DNA of 64,000 bases from Styela clava (GCF_964204865.1 NC_135252.1:23581383-23645382); one strand, 5' to 3'. Counted from the first letter of the stretch, positions 12,023-21,702 are shown. Notes: generated from the sequence alone by a model not told the origin. Program-made: numbers and translations.

Positions 12023-12508
12023 TCGCAAGGTTTAATCGAATCCCGATCTCCCGCGTGGCAGGCGAGAAATCTACCACTGAAACACCAATGCTCGTTGCGC
12101 AATAGGTTATCTTTTCACTCTCGATTGCATTTTGATGTTCATATGTTAATAAAACAATATTAAACGCTGCGAGCAGGGTACGAACCTGCGCGGGAATATC
12201 CCGCTGGATATCAAGTCCAACGCCTTAATCACTAGGTCATCACAGCTTCTCCGCTAGTAACTTGTGGTTCACAGACTTTGTCTCTTTAGTAATAAATTAA
12301 AAAAGAGATAAGCATAAATTTAAAAAATACATAAGCAACGGATATTGATGGGAAAGATGTATTAATTAGAATTTAAAATGTATTCTGGATTAGAAGTCCA
12401 GTGCGCTATCCATTGCGCCACGAAGTCTCGCAACTTTTAATAGAAAACAGAACATTTTCCATATTTCGTACCATAAATTATTATCAAATTCTTGAAAATA
12501 TTATGAGC

Positions 12509-12579
12509 TGCATTGGCCGGGAATCGAACCCGGGCCTCCCGCGTGGCAGGCGAGAATTCTACCACTGAACCACCAATGC
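12509..12579 (-). tRNA. tRNA-Gly(GCC)
   Basis: Standard copy. Confidence 0.96.
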
Positions 12580-12783
12580 TCGTTCGCGGTAGGTTATCTT
12601 TTCACTCTCGATTGCATTTTAATGTTTTTACCTTGAATAAAACAAAATTAAACGCTGCGAGCAGGGCTCGAACCTATGTGAAATATCCCGCTGGATTTCA
12701 AGTCCAACGCCTTGAGCACTCGGCCATCACAGTTACTACGTTAATAATTTGTGGTTCAATGTTCATATGTTTACAAAATTAAA

Positions 12784-12865
12784 CGCTGCGAGCAGGGTTC
12801 GAACCTGCGCGGGAATATCCCATTGGATTTCAAGTCCAACGCCTTAACCACTCGGCCATCACAGC
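12784..12865 (-). tRNA. tRNA-Ser(TGA), Ser-C
   Basis: Standard copy. Confidence 0.95.
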
Positions 12866-12994
12866 TTCTACTTTAGTAATTTTGGTATACAGATTTTATC
12901 TCTTTAGTAAAATTCAAAAAATACATAAGCAAGGGATTTTTGACAGGAAAGATGTAATAATTAGAATATAAAATGTATTCGCATAAATGAACAC

Positions 12995-13068
12995 CATCTT
13001 CGCCGGGACTCGAACCCGGAACCTCTGGATTAGAAGTCCAGCGCGCTATCCATATCCGCCACGAAGAC
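12995..13068 (-). tRNA. tRNA-Arg(TCT), 74-nt D-arm variant
   Basis: D-arm variant as at 1257. Confidence 0.75.
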
Positions 13069-13445
13069 TCGCAAGGTTTAATCGAATCCCGATCTCCCGC
13101 GTGGCAGGCGAGAAATCTACCACTGAAACACCAATGCTCGTTGCGCAATAGGTTATCTTTTCACTCTCGATTGCATTTTGATGTTCATATGTTAATAAAA
13201 CAATATTAAACGCTGCGAGCAGGGTACGAACCTGCGCGGGAGTATCCCGCTGGATATCAAGTCCAACGCCTTAATCACTCGGTCATCACAGCTTCTCCGC
13301 TAGTAACTTGTGGTTCACAGACTTTGTCTCTTTAGTAATAAATTAAAAAAGAGATAAGCATAAATTTAAAAAATACATAAGCAACGGATATTGACGGGAA
13401 AGATGTAATAATTAGAATTTGAAATGTATTCGCACAAATGAACAC

Positions 13446-13518
13446 CATCTTCGCCGTGACTCGAACCCGGAACCTCTGGATTAAAAGTCCAGCGCGCTAT
13501 CCATTGCGCCACGAAGAC
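13446..13518 (-). tRNA. Arg-type tRNA with TTT anticodon
   Basis: Duplicate of 4789; anticodon stem paired. Confidence 0.72.
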
Positions 13519-14004
13519 TCGCAAAGTTTAATCGAATCCCGATCTCCCGCGTGGCAGGCGAGAAATCTACCACTGAAACACCAATGCTCGTTGCGCAATA
13601 GGTTATCTTTTCACTCTCGATTGCATTTTGATGTTCATATGTTAATAAAACAATATTAAACGCTGCGAGCAGGGTACGAACCTGCGCGGGAATATCCCGC
13701 TGGATATCAAGTCCATCGCCTTAATCACTCGGTCATCACAGCTTCTCCGCTAGTATATTGTGGTTCACAGACTTTGTCTCTTTAGTAATAATTTAAAAAA
13801 GAGAAAAGCATCATTTTAAAAAATACATAAGCAACGGATATTGATGGGAAAGATGTATTAATTAGAATTTAAAATGTATTCTGGATTAGAAGTCCAGTGC
13901 GCTATCCATTGCGCCACGAAGTCTCGCAACTTTTAATAGAAAACAGATCTTTTTCCATAATTCGTACCATGAATTATTATCAAATCCTTGAAAATATTAT
14001 GAGC

Positions 14005-14075
14005 TGCATTGGCCTGGAATCGAACCCGGGCCTTCCGCGTGGCAGGCGAGAATTCTACCACTGAACCACCAATGC
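14005..14075 (-). tRNA. tRNA-Gly(GCC), T-stem mismatch
   Basis: T-stem base change (cctgg for ccggg) and 27:43 mismatch. Confidence 0.75.
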
Positions 14076-14289
14076 TCGTCCGCGTTAGGTTATCTTTTCA
14101 CTCTCGACTGCATTTTAATGTTTTTACCTTAAATAAACAAAAATTAAACGCTACGAGCAGGGCTCGAACCTCCGTGAGAATATCCCGCTGGATTTCAAGT
14201 CCAACGTTTTTAAGAACTCGGCCATCACAGTTACTACGTTAGTGATTTGTGGTTCAATGTTCATATGTTCATATGTTTACAAAATTAAA

Positions 14290-14371
14290 CGCTGCGAGCA
14301 GGGTTCGAACCTGCGCGGGAATATCCCATTGGATTTCAAGTCCAACGCCTTAACCACTCGGCCATCACAGC
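14290..14371 (-). tRNA. tRNA-Ser(TGA), Ser-C
   Basis: Standard copy. Confidence 0.95.
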
Positions 14372-14499
14372 TTCTAGTTTAGTAACTTTTGGTATACAGA
14401 TTTTATCTCTTTAGTAAAATTCAAAAAATACATAAGCAACGGATATTGACGGGAAAGATGTATTAATTAGAATATAAAATGTATTCGCATAAAGAACAC

Positions 14500-14572
14500 C
14501 ATCTTCGCCGGGACTCGAACCCGGAACCTCTGGATTAGAAGTCCAGCGCGCTATCCATTGCGCCACGAACAC
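14500..14572 (-). tRNA. tRNA-Arg(TCT), acceptor mismatch
   Basis: Duplicate of 5842 with the same 3:70 G-G. Confidence 0.8.
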
Positions 14573-15058
14573 TCGCAAGGTTTAATCGAATCCCGATCTC
14601 CCGCGTGGCAGGCGAGAAATCTACCACTGAAACACCAATGCTCGTTGCGCAATAGGTTAACTTTTCCCTCTCGATTGCATTTTGATGTTCATATGTTAAT
14701 AAAACAATATTAAACGCTGCGAGCAGGGTACGAACCTGCGCGGGAATATCCAGCTGGATATCAAGTCCAACGCCTTAATCACTCGGTCATCACAGCTTCT
14801 CCGCTAGTAACTTGTGGTTCAGAGACTTTGTCTCTTTAGTAATAATTTGAAAAATAGGTAAGCATAATTTTAAAAACTACATAAGCAACGGATATTGATG
14901 TGAAAGATGTATTAATTAGAATTTAAAATGTATTCTGGATTAGAAGTCCAGTGCGCTATCCGTTGAGCCACGAAGTCTCGCAACTTTTAATAGAAAACAG
15001 ATCTTTTTCCATAATTCGTACCATGAATTATTATCAAATTCTTGAAAATATTATGAGC

Positions 15059-15129
15059 TGCATTAGCCGGGAATCGAACCCGGGCCTCCCGCGTGGCAGG
15101 CGAGAATTCTACCACTGAACCACCAATGC
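15059..15129 (-). tRNA. tRNA-Gly(GCC)
   Basis: G6-U67 wobble only. Confidence 0.92.
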
Positions 15130-15334
15130 TCGTTCGCGGTAGGTTATCTTTTCACTCTCGATTGCATTTTAATGTTTTTACCTTAAATAAAACAAAATTA
15201 AACGCTACGAGCAGGGATCTAACCTCCGTGAGAATATCCCGCTGGATTTCAAGTCCAACGCCTTAAGAACTCGGCCATCACAGTTACTACGTTAGTGATT
15301 TGGGGTTCAATGTTCATATGTTTAGAAAATTAAA

Positions 15335-15416
15335 CGCTGCGAGCAGGGTTCGAACCTGCGCGGGAATTTCCCATTGGATTTCAAGTCCAACGCCTTAACC
15401 ACTCGGCCATCACAGC
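15335..15416 (-). tRNA. tRNA-Ser(TGA), Ser-C
   Basis: Variable-arm loop change only. Confidence 0.93.
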
Positions 15417-15545
15417 TTCTACTTTAGTAACTTTTGGTATACAGATTTTATCTCTTTGGTAAAATTTAAAAAATACATAAGCAACGGATATTGATGGGAA
15501 AGATGTATTAATTAGAATTTGAAATGTATTCGCATAAATGAACAC

Positions 15546-15618
15546 CATCTTCGCCGTGACTCGAACCCGGAACCTCTGGATTAAAAGTCTAGCGCGCTAT
15601 CCATTGCGCCACGAAGAC
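15546..15618 (-). tRNA. Arg-type tRNA with TTT anticodon
   Basis: As 3351. Confidence 0.7.
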
Positions 15619-16104
15619 TCGCAAGGTTTAATCAAATCCCGATCTCTCGCGTGGCAGGCGAGAAATCTACCACTGAAACACCAATGCTCGTTGCGCAATA
15701 GATTATTTTTTCACTCTCGATTGCATTTTGATGTTCATATGTTAATAAAACAAGATTAAACGCTGCGAGCAGGGTACGAACCTGCGCGGGAATATCCCGC
15801 TGGATATCAAGTCCAACGCCTTAATCACTAGGTCATCACAGCTTCTCCGCTAGTAACTTGTGGTTCACAGACTTTGTCTCTTTAGTAATAAATTAAAAAA
15901 GAGATAAGCATAAAATTAAAAAATACATAAGCAACGGATATTGATGGGAAAGATGTATTAATTAGAATTTAAAATGTATTCTGGATTAGAAGTCCAGTGC
16001 GCTATCCATTGCGCCACGAAGTCTCGCAACTTTTAATAGAAAACAGAACATTTTCCATATTTCGTGCCATAAATTATTATCAAATTCTTGAAAATATTAT
16101 GAGC

Positions 16105-16175
16105 TGCATTGGCCGGGAATCGAACCCGGGCTTCCCGCGTGGCAGGCGAGAATTCTACCACTGAACCACCAATGC
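16105..16175 (-). tRNA. tRNA-Gly(GCC)
   Basis: Variable-loop change as at 7446. Confidence 0.92.
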
Positions 16176-16379
16176 TCGTTCGCGGTAGGTTATCTTTTCA
16201 CTCTCGATTGCATTTTAATGTTTTTACCTTAAATAAAATAAAATTAAACGCTGCGAGCAGGGCTCGAACCTATGTGAAATATCCCGCTGGATTTCAAGTC
16301 CAACGCCTTGAGCACTCGGCCATCACAGTTACTACGTTAGTAATTTGTGGTTCAATGTTCATATGTTTACAAAATTAAA

Positions 16380-16461
16380 CGCTGCGAGCAGGGTTCGAAC
16401 CTGCGCGGGAATATCCCATTGGATTTCAAGTCCAACGCCTTAACCACACGGCCATCACAGC
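16380..16461 (-). tRNA. tRNA-Ser(TGA), A14 changed
   Basis: A14 is T (box A and the 8:14 tertiary pair affected). Confidence 0.75.
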
Positions 16462-16591
16462 TTCTACTTTAGTAACTTTTGGTATACAGATTTCATCTCT
16501 TTAGTAAAATTCAAAAAATACATAAGCAAGGGATTTTTGACAGGAAAGATGTATTAATTAGAATATAAAATGTATTCGCATAAATGAACAC

Positions 16592-16665
16592 CATCTTCGC
16601 CGGGACTCGAACCCGGAACCTCTGGATTAGAAGTCCAGCGCGCTAGCCATATCCGCCACGAAGAC
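16592..16665 (-). tRNA. tRNA-Arg(TCT), 74-nt D-arm variant
   Basis: D-arm variant with a further D-loop change (gctagcc). Confidence 0.7.
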
Positions 16666-17151
16666 TCGCAAGGTTTAATCAAATCCCGATCTCCCGCGTG
16701 GCAGGCGAGAAATCTACCACTGAAACACCAATGCTCGTTGCGCAATAGGTTATCTTTTCACTCTCGATTGCATTTTGATGTTCATATGTTAATAAAACAA
16801 TATTAAACGCTGCGAGCAGGGTACGAACCTGCGCGGGAATATCCCGCTGGATATCAAGTCCATCGCCTTAATCACTCGGTCATCACAGCTTCTCCGCTAG
16901 TATCTTGTGGTTCACAGACTTTGTCTCTTTAGTAATAATTTAAAAAAGAGATAAGCATAATTTTAAAAAATACATAAGCAACGGATATTGATGGGAAAGA
17001 TGTATTAATTAGAATTTAAAATGTATTCTGGATTAGAAGTCCAGTGCGCTATCCATTGCGCCACGAAATCTCGCAACTTTTAATAGAAAACAGATCTTTT
17101 TCCATAATTCGTACCATGAATTATTATCAAATTCTTGAAAATATTATGAGC

Positions 17152-17222
17152 TGCATTGGCCGGGAATCGAACCCGGGCCTTCCGTGTGGCAGGCGAGAAT
17201 TCTAACACTGAACCACCAATGC
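17152..17222 (-). tRNA. tRNA-Gly(GCC), anticodon stem weakened
   Basis: 31:39 and 27:43 mismatched and a D-loop G lost. Confidence 0.65.
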
Positions 17223-17427
17223 TCGTCCGCGTTAGGTTATCTTTTCACTCTCGACTGCATTTTAATGTTTTTACCTTAAATAAAACAAAACTAAACGCTA
17301 CGAGCAGGGATCTAACCTCCGTGAGAATATCCCGCTGGATTTCAAGTCCAACGCCTTAAGAACTCGGCCATCACAGTTACTACGTTAGTGATTTGTGGTT
17401 CAATGTTCATATGTTTAGAAAATTAAA

Positions 17428-17509
17428 CGCTGCGAGCAGGGTTCGAACCTGCGCGGGAATTTCCCATTGGATTTCAAGTCCAACGCCTTAACCACTCGGC
17501 CATCACAGC
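17428..17509 (-). tRNA. tRNA-Ser(TGA), Ser-C
   Basis: Variable-arm loop change only. Confidence 0.93.
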
Positions 17510-17638
17510 TTCTACTTTAGTAACTTTTGGTATACAGATTTTATCTCTTTGGTAAAATTTAAAAAATACATAAGCAACGGATATTGATGGGAAAGATGTA
17601 TTAATTAGAATTTGAAATGTATTCGCATAAATGAACAC

Positions 17639-17711
17639 CATCTTCGCCGTGACGCGAACCCGGAACCTCTGGATTAAAAGTCTAGCGCGCTATCCATTGC
17701 GCCACGAAGAC
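17639..17711 (-). tRNA. Arg-type tRNA with TTT anticodon
   Basis: As 3351 plus a T-loop A-to-C change (gacgcga). Confidence 0.65.
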
Positions 17712-18197
17712 TCGCAAGGTTTAATCAAATCCCGATCTCCCGCGTGGCAGGCGAGAAATCTACCACTGAAACACCAATGCTCGTTGCGCAATAGATTATT
17801 TTTTCACTCTCGATTGCATTTTGATGTTCATATGTTAATAAAACAAGATTAAACGCTGCGAGCAGGGTACGAACCTGCGCGGGAATATCCCGCTGGAATT
17901 CAAGTCCAACGCCTTAATCACTCGGTCATCACAGCTTCTCCGCTAGTAACTTGTGGTTCACAGACTTTGTCTCTTCAGTAATAATTTAAAAAAGAGATAA
18001 GCATAAATTTAAAAAATACATAAGCAACGGATATTGATTGGAAAGATGTATTAATTAGAACTTAAAATGTATTCTGGATTAGAAGTCCATAGCGCTATCC
18101 ATTGCGCCACGAAGTCTCGCAACTTTTAATAGAAAACAGATCATTTTCCATATTTTGTACCATGAATTATTATCAAATTCTTGAAAATATTATGAGC

Positions 18198-18268
18198 TGC
18201 ATTGGCCGGGAATCGAACCCGGGCCTCCCGCGTGACAGGCGAGAATTCTACCACTGAACTACCAATGC
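18198..18268 (-). tRNA. Gly-type tRNA with GTC anticodon
   Basis: Duplicate of 9989. Confidence 0.82.
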
Positions 18269-18473
18269 TCGTTCGCGGTAGGTTATCTTTTCACTCTCGA
18301 TTGAATTTTAATGTTTTTACCTTAAATAAAACAAAATTAAACGCTGCGAGCAGGGCTCGAACCTCCGTGAGAATATCCCGCTGGATTTCAAGTCCAACGC
18401 CTTAAGCACTCGGCCATCACAGTTACTACGTTAGTAATTTATGGTTCAATGTTCATATGTTTACAAAATTAAA

Positions 18474-18555
18474 CGCTGCGAGCAGGGTTTCAACCTGCGC
18501 GGGAATATCCCATTGGATTTCAAGTCCAACGCCTTAACCACTCGGCCATCACAGC
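18474..18555 (-). tRNA. tRNA-Ser(TGA), T-loop altered
   Basis: C56/G57 changed as at 10265. Confidence 0.65.
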
Positions 18556-18683
18556 TTCCACTTTAGTAACTTTGGTATACAGATTTTATCTCTTTAGTAA
18601 AATTTAAAAAATACATAAGCAACGGATATTGACGGGAAAGATGTATTAATTAGAATTTGAAATGTATTCGCATAAATGAACAC

Positions 18684-18756
18684 CATCTTCGCCGGGACTC
18701 GAACCCGGAACTTCTGGATTAGAAGTCCAGCGCGCTATCCATTGCGCCACGAAGAC
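18684..18756 (-). tRNA. tRNA-Arg(TCT)
   Basis: One variable-loop change (aacttctgg); stems intact. Confidence 0.92.
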
Positions 18757-19242
18757 TCGCAAGGTTTAATCAAATCCCGATCTCCCACGTGGCAGGCGAG
18801 AAATCTACCACTGAAACACCAATGCTCGTTGCGCAATAGGTTATCTTTTCACTCTCGATTGCATTTTGATGTTCATATGTTAATAAAACAAGATTAAACG
18901 CTGCGAGCAGGGTACGAACCTGCGCGGGAATATCCCGCTGGATATCAAGTCCATCGCCTTAATCACTCGGTCATCACAGCTTCTCCGCTAGTATCTTGTG
19001 GTTCACAGACTTTGTCTCTTTAGTAATAATTTAAAAAAGAGATAAGCATAATTTTAAAAAATACATAAGCAACGGATATTGATGGGAAAGATGTATTAAT
19101 TAGAATTTAAAATGTATTCTGGATTAGAAGTCCAGTGCGCTATCCATTGCGCCACGAAGTCTCGCAACTTTTAATAGAAAACAGATCTTTTTCCATAACT
19201 CGTACCATGAATTATTATCAAATTCTTGAAAATATTATGAGC

Positions 19243-19313
19243 TGCATTGGCCGGGAATCGAACCCGGGCCTCCCGCGTGGCAGGCGAGAATTCTACCACT
19301 GAACCACCAATGC
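19243..19313 (-). tRNA. tRNA-Gly(GCC)
   Basis: Standard copy. Confidence 0.96.
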
Positions 19314-19518
19314 TCGTTCGCGGTAGGTTATCTTTTCACTATCGATTGCATTTTAATGTTTTTACCTTAAATAAAACAAAATTAAACGCTACGAGCAGGG
19401 CTCGAACCTCCGTGAGAATATCCCGCTGGATTTCAAGTCCAACGCCTTAAGAACTCGGCCATCACAGTTACTACGTTAGTGATTTGTGGTTCAATGTTCA
19501 TATGTTTGCAGAATTAAA

Positions 19519-19600
19519 CGCTGCGAGCAGGTTTCGAACCTGCGCGGGAATATCCCATTGGATTTCAAGTTCAACGTCTTAACCACTCGGCCATCACAGC
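19519..19600 (-). tRNA. tRNA-Ser(TGA), position 60 changed
   Basis: T-loop TTCGAAA plus changes beside the anticodon stem (aagttcaacgtc). Confidence 0.75.
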
Positions 19601-19731
19601 GTCTACTTTAGTAACTTTTGGTATACAGATTTTATCTCTTTGGTAAAATTTAAAAAATACATAAGCAACGGATATATTGACGGGAAAGATGTATTAATTA
19701 GAATTTGAAATGTATTCGCATAAATGAACAC

Positions 19732-19804
19732 CATCTTCGCCGTGACTCGAACCCGGAACCTCTGGATTAAAAGTCCAGCGCGCTATCCATTGCGCCACGA
19801 AGAC
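19732..19804 (-). tRNA. Arg-type tRNA with TTT anticodon
   Basis: Anticodon stem paired; G52-A62 mismatch. Confidence 0.72.
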
Positions 19805-19946
19805 TCGCAAAGTTTAATCGAATCCCGATCTCCCGCGTGGCAGGCGAGAAATCTACCACTGAAACACCAATGCTCGTTGCGCAATAGGTTATCTTTTCAC
19901 TCTCGATTGCATTTTGATGTTCATATGTTAATAAAACAATATTAAA

Positions 19947-20028
19947 CGCTGCGAGCAGGGTACGAACCTGCGCGGGAATATCCCGCTGGATATCAAGTCC
20001 ATCGCCTTAATCACTCGGTCATCACAGC
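19947..20028 (-). pseudogene. Ser-A exemplar, decayed tRNA-Ser(TGA)
   Basis: Acceptor and T stem still pair, but T-loop A58 is T, a D-loop G is A, and position 37 is T. The TATA-like element found upstream of Ser-C is not present. A transcript could still fold, but box B is hit at its most conserved base. Confidence 0.8.
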
Positions 20029-20166
20029 TTCTCCGCTAGTATCTTGTGGTTCACAGACTTTGTCTCTTTAGTAATAATTTAAAAAAGAGATAAGCATAAT
20101 TTTAAAAAATACATAAGCAACGGATATTGATGGGAAAGATGTATTAATTAGAATTTAAAATGTATT

Positions 20167-20209
20167 CTGGATTAGAAGTCCAGTGCGCTATCCATTGCGC
20201 CACGAAGTC
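20167..20209 (-). pseudogene. Arg 5' half, exemplar
   Basis: Begins with the Arg acceptor 5' strand (GACTTCG-like) and ends at the last base of the anticodon stem. It is followed in minus sense by AATACATTTT, the sequence that lies downstream of the full Arg gene, which places the 45-bp deletion. Confidence 0.9.
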
Positions 20210-20276
20210 TCGCAACTTTTAATAGAAAACAGATCTTTTTCCATAATTCGTACCATGAATTATTATCAAATTCTTG

Positions 20277-20280
20277 AAAA
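20277..20280 (-). terminator. Pol III oligo-T stop of Gly
   Basis: TTTT on the minus strand, 10 nt after the Gly discriminator base. The context tcttgaaaatatt is conserved behind most Gly copies. Confidence 0.65.
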
Positions 20281-20290
20281 TATTATGAAC

Positions 20291-20361
20291 TGCATTGGCC
20301 GGGAATCGAACCCGGGCCTCCCGCGTGGCAGGCGAGAATTCTACCACTGAACCACCAATGC
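20291..20361 (-). tRNA. tRNA-Gly(GCC), exemplar
   Basis: 71-nt gene for the glycine tRNA that reads GGC/GGU. The minus strand folds as a 7-bp acceptor (GCATTGG with CCAATGC), D arm with GTGG, anticodon loop CTGCCAC and T arm CCGGG-TTCGATT-CCCGG, with discriminator A. It closely matches the canonical animal Gly-GCC sequence. Boxes A and B are intact. A T4 stop lies 10 nt past the 3' end (plus 20277-20280). All other Gly entries are described as differences from this copy. Confidence 0.97.
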
Positions 20362-20434
20362 TCGTCCGCGTTAGGTTATCTTTTCACTCTCGACTGCATT
20401 TTAATGTTTTTACCTTAAATAAAACAAAATTAGA

Positions 20435-20516
20435 CGCTACGAGCAGGGCTCGAACCTCCGTGAGAATATCCCGCTGGATTTCAAGTCCAACGTTTTAAGA
20501 ACTCGGCCATCACAGT
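20435..20516 (-). pseudogene. Ser-B exemplar, decayed tRNA-Ser(TGA)
   Basis: Anticodon loop CTTGAAA is intact. The 1:72 pair is A-C, D-loop G18 and G19 are replaced by TC, and the T stem has a G-G mismatch at 50:64. A T4 stop follows closely. Confidence 0.8.
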
Positions 20517-20565
20517 TACTACGTTAGTGATTTGTGGTTCAATGTTCATATGTTCATATGTTTAC

Positions 20566-20569
20566 AAAA
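20566..20569 (-). terminator. Pol III oligo-T stop of Ser-C
   Basis: AAAA on the plus strand gives TTTT 5 nt after the Ser-C discriminator base. The same context is present behind Ser-C and Ser-B copies. Confidence 0.7.
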
Positions 20570-20574
20570 TTAAA

Positions 20575-20656
20575 CGCTGCGAGCAGGGTTCGAACCTGCG
20601 CGGGAATATCCCATTGGATTTCAAGTCCAACGCCTTAACCACTCGGCCATCACAGC
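20575..20656 (-). tRNA. tRNA-Ser(TGA), Ser-C exemplar
   Basis: 82-nt type II serine tRNA reading UCA. Acceptor GCTGTGA pairs with TCGCAGC (one G-U). The D-loop has GTGG, the anticodon loop is CTTGAAA, the long variable arm centres on GGGATATTCCC, the T arm is GCAGG-TTCGAAC-CCTGC, and the discriminator is G as expected for Ser. A T4 stop lies 5 nt past the 3' end (20566-20569). It is the only one of the three Ser loci in the unit with all conserved positions. Other Ser-C entries are described against it. Confidence 0.97.
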
Positions 20657-20677
20657 TTCTACTTTAGTAACTTTTGG

Positions 20678-20681
20678 TATA
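20678..20681 (-). promoter_or_regulatory. TATA-like element upstream of Ser-C
   Basis: On the minus strand TATA lies at -22 to -25 from the first base of Ser-C, within the context GTATACC. It recurs before nearly every Ser-C copy. At the matching place Ser-A and Ser-B have TGAACC. TATA-like 5' flanks are known to help Pol III transcription of some insect and other eukaryotic tRNA genes; a role here is inferred. Confidence 0.5.
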
Positions 20682-20785
20682 CAGATTTTATCTCTTTAGT
20701 AAAATTCAAAAAATACATAAGCAACGGATATTGACGGGAAAGATGTATTAATTAGAATATAAATTGTATTCGCATAAATGAACAC

Positions 20786-20858
20786 CATCTTCGCCGGGAC
20801 TCGAACCCGGAACCTCTGGATTAGAAGTCCAGCGCGCTATCCATTGCGCCACGAAGAC
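20786..20858 (-). tRNA. tRNA-Arg(TCT), exemplar
   Basis: 73-nt gene for the arginine tRNA reading AGA. The acceptor is GTCTTCG with CGAAGAT (G1-U72 wobble), D stem GCGC/GCGC with loop AATGGATA, anticodon stem CTGGA/TCCAG with loop CTTCTAA, T arm CCGGG-TTCGAGT-CCCGG, discriminator G. This copy has aattg downstream where most have aaaatg, so its nearest T4 stop is lost. In most TCT copies a T4 lies about 22 nt past the 3' end. Other Arg entries are described against it. Confidence 0.96.
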
Positions 20859-20869
20859 TCGCAAGGTTT

Positions 20870-20927
20870 AATCGAATCCCGATCTCCCGCGTGGCAGGCG
20901 AGAAATCTACCACTGAAACAACAATGC
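20870..20927 (-). pseudogene. truncated Gly, exemplar
   Basis: Keeps Gly box A region, anticodon arm GCC and a T-loop core TTCGATT, then runs into AAACC instead of the 3' T-stem. It has no oligo-T stop before the Arg gene 11 nt downstream. Confidence 0.88.
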
Positions 20928-21344
20928 TCGTTGCGCAATAGGTTATCTTTTGCCGCTCGATTGCATTTTGATGTTCATATGTTAATAAAACAATATTAAA
21001 CGCTGCGAGCAGGGTACGAACCTGCGCGGGAATATCCCGCTGGATATCAAGTCCAACGCCTTAATCACTCGGTCATCACAGCTTCTCCGCTAGTAACTTG
21101 TGGTTCACAGACTTTGTCTCTTTAGTAATAATTTGAAAAATAGATAAGCATATATTTAAAATATACATAAGCAACGGATATTGATGGGAAAGATGTATTA
21201 ATTAGAATTTAAAATGTATTCTGGATTAGAAGTCCAGTGCGCTATCCATTGCGCCACGAAGTCTCGCAACTTTTAATAGAAAACAGAACATTTTCCATAT
21301 TTCGTACCATGAATTATTATCAAATTCTTGAAAATATTATGAGC

Positions 21345-21415
21345 TGCATTGGCCGGGAATCAAACCCGGGCCTCCCGCGTGGTTGGCGAGAATTCTACCA
21401 CTGAACCACCAATGC
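21345..21415 (-). tRNA. Gly-type tRNA, ACC anticodon, U33 lost
   Basis: Loop CAACCAC: anticodon ACC with A at 33; T-loop C56 is T. Probably inactive. Confidence 0.6.
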
Positions 21416-21620
21416 TCGTTCGCGGTACGTTATCTTTTCACTCTCGATTGCATTTTAATGTTTTTACCTTAAATAAAACAAAATTAAACGCTGCGAGCAG
21501 GGCTCGAACCTCCGTGAAAATATCCCGCTGGATTTCAAGTCCAACGCCTTAAGCACTCGGCCATCACAGTTACTACGTTAGTAATTTGTGGTTCAATGTT
21601 CATGTGTTTACAAAATTAAA

Positions 21621-21702
21621 CGCTGCGAGCAGGGTTCGAACCTGCGCGGGAATATCCCATTGGATTTCAAGTCCAACGCCTTAACCACTCGGCCATCACA
21701 GC
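21621..21702 (-). tRNA. tRNA-Ser(TGA), Ser-C
   Basis: Standard copy. Confidence 0.95.

Larger units (their letters stand above)
10471..18680. repeat. segmental duplication, copy 2
   Basis: Second copy of the 2.3-10.5 kb block. It retains the 487 bp absent from copy 1 (around 12.0-12.6 kb) and lacks the 450-bp half-unit, the two flanking Ser-A copies being reduced to one at 16808. Confidence 0.85.
19947..21000 (-). repeat. exemplar repeat unit (1054 bp)
   Basis: A clean unit used as the reference here. It holds Ser-A 19947-20028, Arg half 20167-20209, Gly 20291-20361, Ser-B 20435-20516, Ser-C 20575-20656, Arg 20786-20858 and truncated Gly 20870-20927. It is 8 bp longer than the 1046-bp form because catatgtt is duplicated between Ser-B and Ser-C. 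The spacers after Ser-A and after Ser-C are alignable to each other, as are the spacers flanking the two Gly loci, so the unit is itself an internal duplication. Confidence 0.92.

Noticed and set aside
20167-20209. Split (trans-spliced) tRNA-Arg gene made of the Arg half plus another half
   Set aside because: No matching 3' half with flanking complementary sequence exists in the unit. Split tRNAs are known in archaea, not animals, and a simple 45-bp deletion explains the half.
20575-20656. Selenocysteine tRNA or UGA suppressor
   Set aside because: The DNA anticodon is TGA, which reads UCA. Sec and opal suppressors need TCA. The acceptor is 7 bp and length 82 nt, as in ordinary tRNA-Ser.
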